The notes under the pieces: model-generated
Told to the model about the DNA's origin: nothing
The model's database searches: none
The model's input: the letters and a program-made list of their open reading frames with translations, nothing else
Shown here: positions 7,244 to 14,658 of the stretch, piece after piece
Position numbering within the stretch: position 1 is the stretch's first letter
Layout: the number at the start of each line of letters is the position of its first letter
Made by a program: the position numbers and the translations under genes
Source: JABCPE02 sp963530895
Lineage (GTDB): Bacteria; Bacteroidota; Bacteroidia; Flavobacteriales; Weeksellaceae
Assembly: GCA_963530895.1 (NCBI GenBank)
Contig: CAUSFO010000035.1
Span: 1 to 16,455 of the forward strand
Length of the DNA stretch: 16,455 bases
Direction of reading: 5' to 3'

Positions 7244-8203
7244 ATGTCAAAATTAGATTATAACATCGCAATGGAACTCGTGAGAGTTACCGAATCAGCG
7301 GCTCTTTCTGCAGCAGCTTTTATAGGAACAGGAGACAAGAATGGAGGGGACAAAGCGGCAGTGGATGGGATGCGTGAGTCTCTTCAGTATATTGATGTTC
7401 ATGGAACTATCATCATCGGTGAGGGAGAAAAAGATGATGCGCCCATGCTCTACAACGGCGAAACGGTGGGAAATGGAAATGGACCTCGTGTAGATATCGC
7501 TGTAGATCCAGTGGAGGGGACTAATCTTCTTGCCCTTGGAAGACCTAATGCCATTGCTACAATAGCCGCTTCTGACCAAGGAAGTATGTGGAATCCAGGG
7601 AGTTCCTTTTATATGAATAAATTGGTAGTAGGAGAGAAGGCCAAAGATGCGATAGATATTACTCTGTCTGTCACAGAAAACCTTAATAGAATAGCAGAGG
7701 CGGAAGGCAAAAAAGTAAATGATTTGATGGTTTATATCTTGGACAAACCTCGGCACAAGGCTATGATAGAGGAGATTAGAAAAGCAGGCGCAAGGATTAC
7801 ACTACATACAGATGGAGATGTTTTGGGGGCGCTTTTAGCCGCAATGCCAGACACAGGTGTGGATGTATTGATGGGAATAGGCGGTACGCCAGAGGGAGTT
7901 TTGGTGGCGTGTGCAGTGAAAGCCCTTAACGGCGGAATGCAGGGAATGAGAGCGCCACAGCTGGAATCTGAAATAGCCAATTTGAAAAAAGAAAATATTG
8001 ACATCAATGAGGTTATACATTTAGATACATTGATAAAGTCTGAAAATGCTGTTTTTTCCGCAACAGGAATCACAAGTGGAGGTTATCTGGATGGAGTTAA
8101 ATTCCATGAAAACGGAACTATTACTACTAAAAGTGTAGTTATCAGTGCTAAATCAGGCTCTATAAGATTCATAGAAGGAATTCATAAAGGAATAAATCAC
8201 TAA
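7244..8203 (+). CDS. glpX: Class II fructose-1,6-bisphosphatase (GlpX)
   Basis: A metal-dependent cytosolic phosphatase converting fructose-1,6-bisphosphate to fructose-6-phosphate in gluconeogenesis; several GlpX enzymes also hydrolyse sedoheptulose-1,7-bisphosphate. The 319-residue length is normal for the family. Metal- and substrate-binding motifs are intact: GEGEKDDAPM (59-68), VDPVEGTN (87-94, with Asp88 and Glu91) and GGTPEG (213-218). The N-terminal segment (LVRVTESAALSAA...GDKAAVDGMR) is typical of GlpX. The gene follows the terminator by 27 bases and precedes rpe by 10 bases, so glpX-rpe form a tight pair. Confidence 0.96.
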   Translation: MSKLDYNIAMELVRVTESAALSAAAFIGTGDKNGGDKAAVDGMRESLQYIDVHGTIIIGEGEKDDAPMLYNGETVGNGNGPRVDIAVDPVEGTNLLALGRPNAIATIAASDQGSMWNPGSSFYMNKLVVGEKAKDAIDITLSVTENLNRIAEAEGKKVNDLMVYILDKPRHKAMIEEIRKAGARITLHTDGDVLGALLAAMPDTGVDVLMGIGGTPEGVLVACAVKALNGGMQGMRAPQLESEIANLKKENIDINEVIHLDTLIKSENAVFSATGITSGGYLDGVKFHENGTITTKSVVISAKSGSIRFIEGIHKGINH

Positions 8204-8213
8204 AAAATAAACC

Positions 8214-8879
8214 ATGAAAAAAGAGAAAAAAATATCACCATCTCTGCTGTCTGCAGATTTTTGTAATCTGAGTAGAGATATCCATATGCTGGAAAGTGCT
8301 GGTGCAGACCTTCTGCATATAGATGTAATGGATGGACATTTTGTCCCAAATATTACCATAGGAATTCCCATAGTGGAAGCGATTAAGAAAAATTCTTCTA
8401 TTCCCTGTGATGTTCATCTTATGATAGAAAAACCAGAGCGATATGTAGAGAGCTTTGTAAAGGCGGGAGCGGATTATCTCACCGTTCATGCTGAGGCTTG
8501 TACACATCTCCACCGAACATTGCAGCATATCAGAAGCTTAGGCTGTAAAAGTGGAGTCGCTCTAAATCCTCACACGAGTTTGAGCGTTATAGAAGAAGTA
8601 TTGGAGGAGATAGATTTGGTGTTGATAATGTCTGTGAACCCAGGATTTGGCGGGCAGTCCTTTATCCCTAATACACTAAATAAAATAAAAAGACTAAAAC
8701 AAATGATTATGGAAAAAGGCTATAATCATATAGAAATAGAAGTAGACGGAGGAATAAAACTTAATAATATTCAGGAAGTTGCAGAGGCTGGAGCGGATAT
8801 TATAGTTTCTGGGTCTGGGATTTTTAATGGCAAACCAGCAGAAACCATCGCTGAAATGAAAAAAATAATAAACGGATAA
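8214..8879 (+). CDS. rpe: Ribulose-phosphate 3-epimerase
   Basis: A TIM-barrel enzyme of 221 residues that interconverts ribulose-5-phosphate and xylulose-5-phosphate, supplying the transketolase donor. Family landmarks are in order: SPSLLSAD (8-15, Ser10), LLHIDVMDGHFVPN (His35, Asp37), VHLMIEKP (His68), MSVNPGFGGQ (139-148), VDGGI with catalytic Asp178, and SGSGIF for phosphate binding. Length and motifs are complete. It begins 10 bases after glpX and is the last gene of the cluster. No convincing terminator follows; the 12-base palindrome CTTTTTAAAAAG at 8921-8932 lacks a G+C stem. Confidence 0.96.
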   Translation: MKKEKKISPSLLSADFCNLSRDIHMLESAGADLLHIDVMDGHFVPNITIGIPIVEAIKKNSSIPCDVHLMIEKPERYVESFVKAGADYLTVHAEACTHLHRTLQHIRSLGCKSGVALNPHTSLSVIEEVLEEIDLVLIMSVNPGFGGQSFIPNTLNKIKRLKQMIMEKGYNHIEIEVDGGIKLNNIQEVAEAGADIIVSGSGIFNGKPAETIAEMKKIING

Positions 8880-8936
8880 GAGTTTAAAAGTGTCTTTTTT
8901 CCATTATTTAAAGGTTTTTTCTTTTTAAAAAGGAAT

Positions 8937-8953
8937 TTGGCATTTATTTTGTA
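8937..8953 (+). promoter_or_regulatory. Sigma-54-like promoter of the small barrel protein
   Basis: TTGGCAT (8937-8943), five bases, then TTGTA (8949-8953) matches the sigma-54 -24/-12 consensus TGGCAC-N5-TTGCA at 9 of 11 positions with exact spacing. The GG at -24 is kept, and the -12 GC is GT. Transcription would start near 8964, about 30 bases before the ATG. No good TAnnTTTG element is present in the same 107-base gap. If real, expression would need an enhancer-binding activator encoded elsewhere. Confidence 0.35.
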
Positions 8954-8992
8954 TACTAAAAAAATATAATTAACTAATTAAATATTGTGAAA

Positions 8993-9514
8993 ATGAAAAA
9001 GTTGTTTTTAACAGGTGCTTTAGCACTTTTTGGATTAATGAACGCTCAAAAAACTGAACCTGGATTTAGATTAGGTGTAAATGCAGGTCTACCAGTTGGG
9101 GACTTTGGTAAAGCTTATAGTTTTACAGCAGGAGCAGATGTAGCTTATTTATATCCATTGGCTGAAAACTTTAGATTAGGGGTTGCTACAGGATATTCTC
9201 ACTATTTTGGTAAAAAATATGATCTTGGGCTATTTGGTATGAGCTATAGAGTCCCTGATTTTGGAGCAATTCCAGTAGCTGCTACAGCAGAATTTATTTT
9301 TGGTAATTCTAATGTTTTCTTGGGAGCAGATTTAGGTTATGCATTCTTTACTAAAACAGAGGAGAGGGGAGCAGATTCAGGTTCTTTCTATTACCAGCCT
9401 AAATTAGGATATTCTTTTGATAAGAGACATGACTTATATTTCTCTTACAAAGGATTTACTAAAAATAGTTCAAATGCTGGATCTCTCAATTTAGGATACG
9501 CATATAATTTTTAA
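8993..9514 (+). CDS. Small outer membrane beta-barrel protein
   Basis: A predicted outer-membrane protein of 173 residues with an N-terminal signal peptide (MKKLFLTGALALFGLMNAQ) and a compact beta-barrel: FRLGVNAGLPVG, FTAGADVAYLYPL, FRLGVATGYSHYFG, VFLGADLGYAFFT and YYQPKLGYSF, ending in LNLGYAYNF with the terminal phenylalanine. This is the size of eight-stranded barrels of the OmpX/OmpW or porin-like superfamily; a specific function is not recognisable. The ATG at 8993 is preferred over an in-frame GTG at 8987, which would add only two residues (MK) before the leader. The gene is monocistronic, bounded by a sigma-54-like element upstream and a strong terminator downstream. Confidence 0.85.
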   Translation: MKKLFLTGALALFGLMNAQKTEPGFRLGVNAGLPVGDFGKAYSFTAGADVAYLYPLAENFRLGVATGYSHYFGKKYDLGLFGMSYRVPDFGAIPVAATAEFIFGNSNVFLGADLGYAFFTKTEERGADSGSFYYQPKLGYSFDKRHDLYFSYKGFTKNSSNAGSLNLGYAYNF

Positions 9515-9536
9515 AACAAGTTCATAGTTAAACAAG

Positions 9537-9566
9537 AAAGACCGAAATATTTTTCGGTCTTTTTTT
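9537..9566. terminator. Terminator between converging barrel gene and lipB
   Basis: AAAGACCGAAA (9537-9547) pairs fully with TTTCGGTCTTT (9552-9562) around a four-base loop, and the T-run continues to 9566. It ends the rightward beta-barrel transcript. The A-rich left arm provides T residues on the other strand, so it can also serve lipB, whose stop codon lies 9 bases to the right. Confidence 0.88.
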
Positions 9567-9574
9567 GTTATTTT

Positions 9575-10276
9575 TTAGAGAAATTGACAATCAAATACTT
9601 CGCAGAAATGTTTTTTTATTTTATCTTTCACTTCATCTATATTGACTTTTTGTCCTAGTTCTTGCTCTAGGGAAGTGACTTGTTTGCCCTTTATTCCACA
9701 AGGGATAATGTAGTCAAAATACTTCATGTCAGTATTTACATTAAAAGCGAAGCCGTGCATGGTTACCCATCGGGAAGCCTTTACACCCATGGCGCAGATT
9801 TTCCTAGCGTAGGGTTTTCCTACATCCAGCCAAACGCCAGTTTCGCCTTTTGAGCGGTCGCCATGAAGTCCATAGTCAGCCATGGTTCTTATAATTACTT
9901 CCTCTAAGTTTCTCATATACAGATGAATATCTGTGACGAAATTTTCTAAATCCAAAATAGGATAGCCTACTATCTGCCCAAATCCATGGTAAGTAATATC
10001 TCCACCGCGATTGGTTTTCACAAAATCGGCGTTTATCTGTTTTAGTTTTTCTGTGTTGATAAGCATATTGTTTTCATCACCACTTTTGCCCAAAGTGTAG
10101 ATGTGTGGATGCTCTACAAATAAAAAGAAATTGGGTGTAATGATTTGGTTTTCAGTGGGGAGCTCTCGGTTTTTTAGTTTGATGTCAATGATTCCTTGCA
10201 TCAGTTCTCCTTGATAATCCCACGCTTTTTGGTAGTCTATCAGCCCTAAATCTTCAAATTTTACCTGTTTATTCAT
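9575..10276 (-). CDS. lipB: Octanoyltransferase LipB (lipoate-protein ligase B)
   Basis: A cytosolic enzyme that transfers octanoyl from octanoyl-ACP to the lipoyl domains of 2-oxoacid dehydrogenases and GcvH, the first step of lipoate synthesis. It has 233 residues. Family signatures are LFVEHPHIYTLGK (52-64), the core RGGDITYHGFGQ (90-101), the catalytic lysine region ARKICAMGVK (Lys159) and the catalytic cysteine in IIPCGIKG (Cys193). All active-site residues are intact. It is transcribed leftward, opposite to the nucleoid-associated gene, and converges on the barrel gene. A perfect -7 element lies only about 5 bases before the start codon, which suggests a leaderless or near-leaderless message. 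Confidence 0.96.
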   Translation of the reverse strand: MNKQVKFEDLGLIDYQKAWDYQGELMQGIIDIKLKNRELPTENQIITPNFFLFVEHPHIYTLGKSGDENNMLINTEKLKQINADFVKTNRGGDITYHGFGQIVGYPILDLENFVTDIHLYMRNLEEVIIRTMADYGLHGDRSKGETGVWLDVGKPYARKICAMGVKASRWVTMHGFAFNVNTDMKYFDYIIPCGIKGKQVTSLEQELGQKVNIDEVKDKIKKHFCEVFDCQFL

Positions 10277-10280
10277 GCTT

Positions 10281-10288
10281 CAAAAATA
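10281..10288 (-). promoter_or_regulatory. -7 element of the lipB promoter
   Basis: On the - strand this reads TATTTTTG, an exact TAnnTTTG match, ending 5 bases before the lipB ATG. The expected start of transcription falls at or next to the A of the ATG. No clear -33 TTG sits at 17-23 bases, so the promoter is only half supported. Confidence 0.35.
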
Positions 10289-10346
10289 TAAAAAATAAGG
10301 CAAACGAGAAACTTTAAATTTAGCACGGATGATAAATTAAAAATCA

Positions 10347-10354
10347 TATTTTTG
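10347..10354 (+). promoter_or_regulatory. -7 element for the nucleoid-associated protein gene
   Basis: TATTTTTG is an exact TAnnTTTG match 18 bases before the ATG at 10373. Upstream, TTTAGCA at 10319-10325 is a poor -33 candidate with a long spacer. The predicted leader is about 13 bases. Together with the lipB element it makes a divergent promoter region of 96 bases. Confidence 0.45.
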
Positions 10355-10372
10355 TAGAAAATAAAATAAAAA

Positions 10373-11386
10373 ATGTTTACAAAAATATCTATCCATAGAG
10401 TAGGAAATAAAATCAATCAAGAGGGGCTTTTTCTTTCAGAGGTCGAACTGATTTTGGAGGAGGATATGAGAGAATTTTTATCAGATTTTTTCATAAAATC
10501 CTTTAGATCAGAAGAAAAATTTCAGTTTTATCATGAATCTAATATAGAAAACAATGAGCTTTATACCTATGTTTCGGAGATTTTTGAGGAGAAAGACTGG
10601 TTTCATGAGCATTCCCGAAAAATAGCTAAGTATCTCTACGAAATCACTGATAATCCGAGAGTTTTGTCTGGGGAGTGCTGTGTGGTTTATTTTGAAGATG
10701 ATTCGGAAAATGGCGAGAAAATGGACTCTTTGGGGATTTTTAAAATGGAAAAAAAGGATACTTTTTTGAAAGTTTTAGCAGAAGATGAAAATTTCCAAGT
10801 GAATAAGGATTTTGGGTTTAATCTCAGTAAAATAGACAAAGGCTGTATGATTTACAACATTCAGAAGGAAGAGGGTTTTGTGGTGAAGGTTTTTGATAAT
10901 AATAAAAATGGAGATTCTGAATATTGGTTTGATAAGTTCCTGCACATCCGCCAGAGAAATGATGAGTATTTCAGCACGGAGAGCACACTGAGCCTTTATA
11001 AAAACTATATAACCAATCAACTTCCGCAGGAATTCGAGGTTTCTAAAGCTGACCAAGCTGATTTTTTGAACAAAACAATCAATTTTTTCAAAGAAAAAGA
11101 GCGATTTGATTTTGATGAATTTACTAGCGAGGTTTTGCAGGACAAAAATGTGATAGAGAGTTTTTCTAATTATAAAACCGAATACGAGCAGGAGTTTCAG
11201 GTGGATATCGCAGAGGAATTTCCTATTTCTGAAGCGGCAGTGAAGAAACAGGCAAGAAACTATAAGTCCGTAATAAAACTGGATAAAAATTTCCATATCT
11301 ATGTGCATGGCGACCGCAGAAAAATAGAGCAGGGCGAGGATGAAAAAGGGAAGTTCTATAAGGTTTATTATCAGGAAGAAAATTAA
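10373..11386 (+). CDS. Nucleoid-associated protein, NdpA/YejK (NA37) type
   Basis: A cytosolic protein of 337 residues without signal peptide or membrane segments and rich in acidic and lysine residues. The opening (FTKISIHRVGNKINQEGLFLS), the middle (LSGECCVVYFEDD...SLGIFKMEKKDTFLKV) and the later GCMIYNIQKEEGFVVKVFD and EYWFDKFLHI segments resemble the 37-kDa nucleoid-associated family (NA37) as found in Bacteroidota. Members associate with bacterial nucleoids, but their biochemical role is poorly defined. This assignment is from recalled family features. It is transcribed away from lipB and lies 40 bases ahead of ruvA, which has its own -7 element. Confidence 0.78.
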   Translation: MFTKISIHRVGNKINQEGLFLSEVELILEEDMREFLSDFFIKSFRSEEKFQFYHESNIENNELYTYVSEIFEEKDWFHEHSRKIAKYLYEITDNPRVLSGECCVVYFEDDSENGEKMDSLGIFKMEKKDTFLKVLAEDENFQVNKDFGFNLSKIDKGCMIYNIQKEEGFVVKVFDNNKNGDSEYWFDKFLHIRQRNDEYFSTESTLSLYKNYITNQLPQEFEVSKADQADFLNKTINFFKEKERFDFDEFTSEVLQDKNVIESFSNYKTEYEQEFQVDIAEEFPISEAAVKKQARNYKSVIKLDKNFHIYVHGDRRKIEQGEDEKGKFYKVYYQEEN

Positions 11387-11396
11387 ATTTATTTTG

Positions 11397-11404
11397 TAAC
11401 TTTG
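11397..11404 (+). promoter_or_regulatory. -7 element of the ruvA-sprA promoter
   Basis: TAACTTTG is an exact TAnnTTTG match 22 bases before the ruvA ATG. No convincing -33 TTG precedes it at normal spacing. A start near 11411 would give a leader of about 16 bases. It lies 10 bases after the preceding stop codon, so read-through from the upstream gene is also possible. Confidence 0.4.
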
Positions 11405-11426
11405 TAGGAATTTTAAAAAAATACAA

Positions 11427-12011
11427 ATGATTTTTTATCTTAGAGGTGTTGTCAGTGAGCTGACTCCTACTTATGCTGTCATGGATGTTGGCGGTGTGGG
11501 CTATTATGTGGGAATTAGTGTACAGACATCACAAAAACTGCATTTAGGAAAAGAATCTACAATATACACTCAGCAGATTATCCGTGAAGATGCCCATTTG
11601 CTTTTTGGTTTTTTTGATAAAGAGGAGAGAGAGATGTTTAATCTTCTCATTAGTGTAAATGGCGTGGGAGCGGTGTCAGCGATGATTTTGCTTTCATCAT
11701 TAGAGCTTTCGGATATTGCCCAAGCTATTTTGTCTGGTAACAGCGGTGTTCTTCAAAAAGTAAAAGGAATAGGCGCTAAAACGGCAGAGAGAATCATCAT
11801 AGATTTGAGAGATAAAGTTCAGAAATTTGATGGTTTAGGAACCGTAAGTCCAGCAATTCTTGATAATAAAATAAAAGAAGAAGCGTTATCAGCATTGGAG
11901 GTATTAGGTATTCCAAGAAAAACCAGTGAGAAAATAGCAGATAAGATTTTGAAACAAAATCCAGAAGCGAGTGTAGAAGAGTTGGTAAAACAAGTTTTAA
12001 AAAATATATAA
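11427..12011 (+). CDS. ruvA: Holliday junction branch migration protein RuvA
   Basis: A DNA-binding subunit of the RuvABC resolvasome; tetramers bind Holliday junctions and load the RuvB motor. At 194 residues it is of normal size. The N-terminal OB-fold domain (1-62) begins MIFYLRGVVSEL and contains MDVGGVGYYVGIS and REDAHLLFGF. The two helix-hairpin-helix motifs follow at LISVNGVGAVSA (74-85) and LQKVKGIGAKTAERI (109-123). The flexible linker and the C-terminal RuvB-binding domain (EEALSALEVLGIP to the end) are complete. The sprA start lies 10 bases after the stop, so the two are co-transcribed, an arrangement I recall from other flavobacteria. Confidence 0.96.
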   Translation: MIFYLRGVVSELTPTYAVMDVGGVGYYVGISVQTSQKLHLGKESTIYTQQIIREDAHLLFGFFDKEEREMFNLLISVNGVGAVSAMILLSSLELSDIAQAILSGNSGVLQKVKGIGAKTAERIIIDLRDKVQKFDGLGTVSPAILDNKIKEEALSALEVLGIPRKTSEKIADKILKQNPEASVEELVKQVLKNI

Positions 12012-12021
12012 GGCAGATTTC

Positions 12022-14658
12022 GTGAAAAAAGCGACTATACTAAAGGCGGCACCTTTATTTTTCCTTTCATTATTCAGTGATAATGTATGGGCTCAGACAG
12101 AAAAAGAAACCATAGAAAATAAGGAATTTACAATTCCTAATCCCACTCGTTATGAGGCGTTTTATGACATTAAAACAGGGATGTATTATCTATATCCCAA
12201 AATTGGGAATCTGGTGGTAGGAGAACCGCTTACGATGACGCCTTTGCAGTATTCACAATATTTACAGAATAAAAATATCCGTGAATTTTTTCGTCAGAAG
12301 GCTGGCGAAGGAACATATGCACAGATAGGCGACAAGGAGGAAGAAGCGAAGAAAAAATCGCTTTTGCCGAATATCACGATTAGAAATCGAATTTTTGAAA
12401 CTATTTTCGGCGGGAACAAGATAGAGCTTATTCCGCAGGGATATGCTACTTTTGACCTTGGTATTTTACATCAAAAAATAGATAATCCGCTTATACTTCC
12501 TAACAACAGAAAATCCTTTACGATAGATGTTCAGCAGAGGATAAATGTAGGGATAGTGGGAAAGGTAGGGGAAAACTTACAGCTGAGAGCTAACTATGAT
12601 ACCCAGAGCGGTTTTGCTTTTGAAAATAAAGTAAATCTTGTCTGGACAGGAACGGGAAGTTCTTGGAAAGATGCCCAAGATAAACTATCTAAAAAGCTAA
12701 ATGACAGAAGCAAAGATGATGGCGAGGATAGAATCATCAAAAAAGTGGAAGTGGGGAATATCAATATGCCGCTTTCCACGAGTTTGATTAGAGGTTCTGA
12801 GTCTCTTTTTGGGATAAAAACAGAGTTTCAGCTAGGGAAAACTACAGGGACACTTGTCTTTTCACAACAGCAGGGCGAGGTGCAGACCGTAGTTGCACAA
12901 AATGGAGGAACATCCAAAAGCTTTAAAATCAATGCAGTAGACTACGAGGATAATCAGCACTTTTTCATTGGGCAGTATTTTAATAATCACTATGATGGAG
13001 CATTGTTACAATATCCTCTTATCAACTCTAAAATAGCGATTAACAGGATAGAAGTATGGGTGCTGGATCAAGGGTCTGGTGACCTCCAATCGCAGAAAAC
13101 CATTGTGGGTGTCAGGGACTTAGGAGAAGGGGCTCTTACGGCTTACCCTGATAACTCAGTGAATAGTGTTTATCGAGATGTTTCCAATTTGACAGGAATC
13201 CGTGATGTAACCACAGCGTATAATTCCATTAAAAACCAATCTCTCTATGATGCTGCTGCTGGAACCAACCAGCCATATCAGGAGGGGGAGAATTTTATTT
13301 TTAATAGAAGAGCCAGAAAACTTAGCGAAAGCGAGTTTAGGTATCATCCACAACTGGGGTATATTTCCCTAAATCAAAGATTAAATGATAATCAACTCCT
13401 TGCGGTATCTTTCTCATATACCATAAATGGAGATGATTCCAAAGTATACAAAGTAGGGGAATTTTCAGAAGATAATTCCTCCGTATTGATAACGAAATTG
13501 CTTAAACCCAATACCGTTACCAAAACCACATCGCCTATGTGGGATCTCATGATGAAGAACATTTATCCTCTGGATGGAACGCAGATTTCGCCAGAAGATT
13601 TCTTCATGAATGTTTACTATCGTGACCCATCAAATGGTAAGGTCAGCTATCTGCCAGGAACAGGCGTTCAGGATATTAACTTGCTGAAATTATTCAACTG
13701 GGATAGACTGAATTCTAACGGCGACGGACAGCAGGACGGCGACGGACAGTTTGACTTTGTTCCAGGGCTGACCATTGATGAGAATAATGGTAAATTGATA
13801 TTTACTAAAACACAGCCTTTTGGTAAGCATATAGAAAATGTTTTGGGGGGACATGACCCTAAATTTGTCTTTTCGGATTTATATACACAGCTGAAATCTG
13901 TGGCTACACAGGCTAATTTGGCTCAGAGATATACATTAGAAGGGAGATTTAAAGGCTCTGGAGCTCAGGGAATTGCCCTCGGTGCGGTGAATATTCCGAA
14001 AGGCTCTGTGAAAGTGACTTCCAATGGTGTAGAACTCGTGGAAGGAGTGGACTACACGGTGGACTATTTGCTGGGAACGGTTACGATTATCAATGAAATG
14101 ATTAAACAATCTGGGCAGGCTATCAGTGTGAGTCTGGAAAACCAGTTGGCGTTTAATACACAGAAAAAAAGGTTCATCGGACTTAATTTAGAAAGGAAAA
14201 TCAGTGATAATTTCCTTATCGGAGCCACGATGGTTAATTACAGAGAAACGCCTTTGACCCATAAAGTCCAGCTCGGGCAGGAAGCGGTGAATAATACTAT
14301 GCTCGGGATGAATATAGCCTATAATAATGAGGCTCCGTTCCTTACGAGATTGACAAACAAAATCCCGCTCATTAGCACAGATACAAAATCTAATATCAGT
14401 TTCCGAGCAGAGGCGGCTTACCTTATCCCAGGTGAAAACAGCAATATGCAAAATCAATCTTATATAGATGATTTTGAACAGGCTACTTCTCGTATTTCTT
14501 TGAAAGAGCCTTCTATGTGGAGTTTGGCTTCTAAACCAGAGCAGAATACGAGTGATCCTATATTTAATACAGCTAATTTAAGTAATAATTTGACCTATGG
14601 CTACGGAAGGGGGCTTATTTCTTGGTATAATATAGACCCTAGGCGGATCTGCACCTAA
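12022..14658 (+). CDS. sprA: SprA type IX secretion translocon, N-terminal part up to a frameshift
   Basis: SprA (Sov in Porphyromonas) is the giant outer-membrane barrel, about 2,400 residues, through which type IX substrates cross and which gliding species need for adhesin export. This frame encodes 878 residues. It starts with GTG at 12022, which directly opens a signal peptide (MKKATILKAAPLFFLSLFSDNVWAQ); no better start exists, and ruvA ends 10 bases upstream. Recognisable SprA segments include IELIPQGYATFDLGI, the plug-like region around FNRRARKLSESEFRYHPQLGYISLN, LFNWDRLNSNGDGQQDGDG and YIDDFEQATSRISL. The reading frame is right up to WYNIDP (Pro873). It then runs into five out-of-frame residues (RRICT) and TAA. 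The rest of SprA continues at 14642 in the +1 frame, so this product would be a truncated, non-functional barrel unless the frameshift is an error or is recoded. Confidence 0.92.
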   Translation: MKKATILKAAPLFFLSLFSDNVWAQTEKETIENKEFTIPNPTRYEAFYDIKTGMYYLYPKIGNLVVGEPLTMTPLQYSQYLQNKNIREFFRQKAGEGTYAQIGDKEEEAKKKSLLPNITIRNRIFETIFGGNKIELIPQGYATFDLGILHQKIDNPLILPNNRKSFTIDVQQRINVGIVGKVGENLQLRANYDTQSGFAFENKVNLVWTGTGSSWKDAQDKLSKKLNDRSKDDGEDRIIKKVEVGNINMPLSTSLIRGSESLFGIKTEFQLGKTTGTLVFSQQQGEVQTVVAQNGGTSKSFKINAVDYEDNQHFFIGQYFNNHYDGALLQYPLINSKIAINRIEVWVLDQGSGDLQSQKTIVGVRDLGEGALTAYPDNSVNSVYRDVSNLTGIRDVTTAYNSIKNQSLYDAAAGTNQPYQEGENFIFNRRARKLSESEFRYHPQLGYISLNQRLNDNQLLAVSFSYTINGDDSKVYKVGEFSEDNSSVLITKLLKPNTVTKTTSPMWDLMMKNIYPLDGTQISPEDFFMNVYYRDPSNGKVSYLPGTGVQDINLLKLFNWDRLNSNGDGQQDGDGQFDFVPGLTIDENNGKLIFTKTQPFGKHIENVLGGHDPKFVFSDLYTQLKSVATQANLAQRYTLEGRFKGSGAQGIALGAVNIPKGSVKVTSNGVELVEGVDYTVDYLLGTVTIINEMIKQSGQAISVSLENQLAFNTQKKRFIGLNLERKISDNFLIGATMVNYRETPLTHKVQLGQEAVNNTMLGMNIAYNNEAPFLTRLTNKIPLISTDTKSNISFRAEAAYLIPGENSNMQNQSYIDDFEQATSRISLKEPSMWSLASKPEQNTSDPIFNTANLSNNLTYGYGRGLISWYNIDPRRICT
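13720..13749 (+). repeat. 12-bp direct repeat with 18-bp period inside sprA
   Basis: GGCGACGGACAG occurs at 13720-13731 and again at 13738-13749. The copies are in frame and encode GDGQ twice within LNSNGDGQQDGDGQFDF, an acidic, glycine-rich loop like a calcium-binding turn. The two GDGQ units suggest a recent in-frame six-residue duplication. Confidence 0.7.

Noticed and set aside
7295..7756. 153-codon leftward ORF
   Set aside because: It lies wholly antisense to glpX, which has complete motifs. The translation resembles no family.
8921..8932. Palindrome CTTTTTAAAAAG as the rpe terminator
   Set aside because: It is nearly all A/T with no loop or G+C stem; common by chance in AT-rich intergenic DNA.
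8987..8992. GTG start for the small beta-barrel protein
   Set aside because: It adds only two residues before an ATG that directly opens the signal peptide.
10775..11308. 177-codon leftward ORF
   Set aside because: It is antisense to the nucleoid-associated gene, and its hydrophobic Phe/Ile-rich translation is what the complement of Lys/Glu-rich coding sequence gives.
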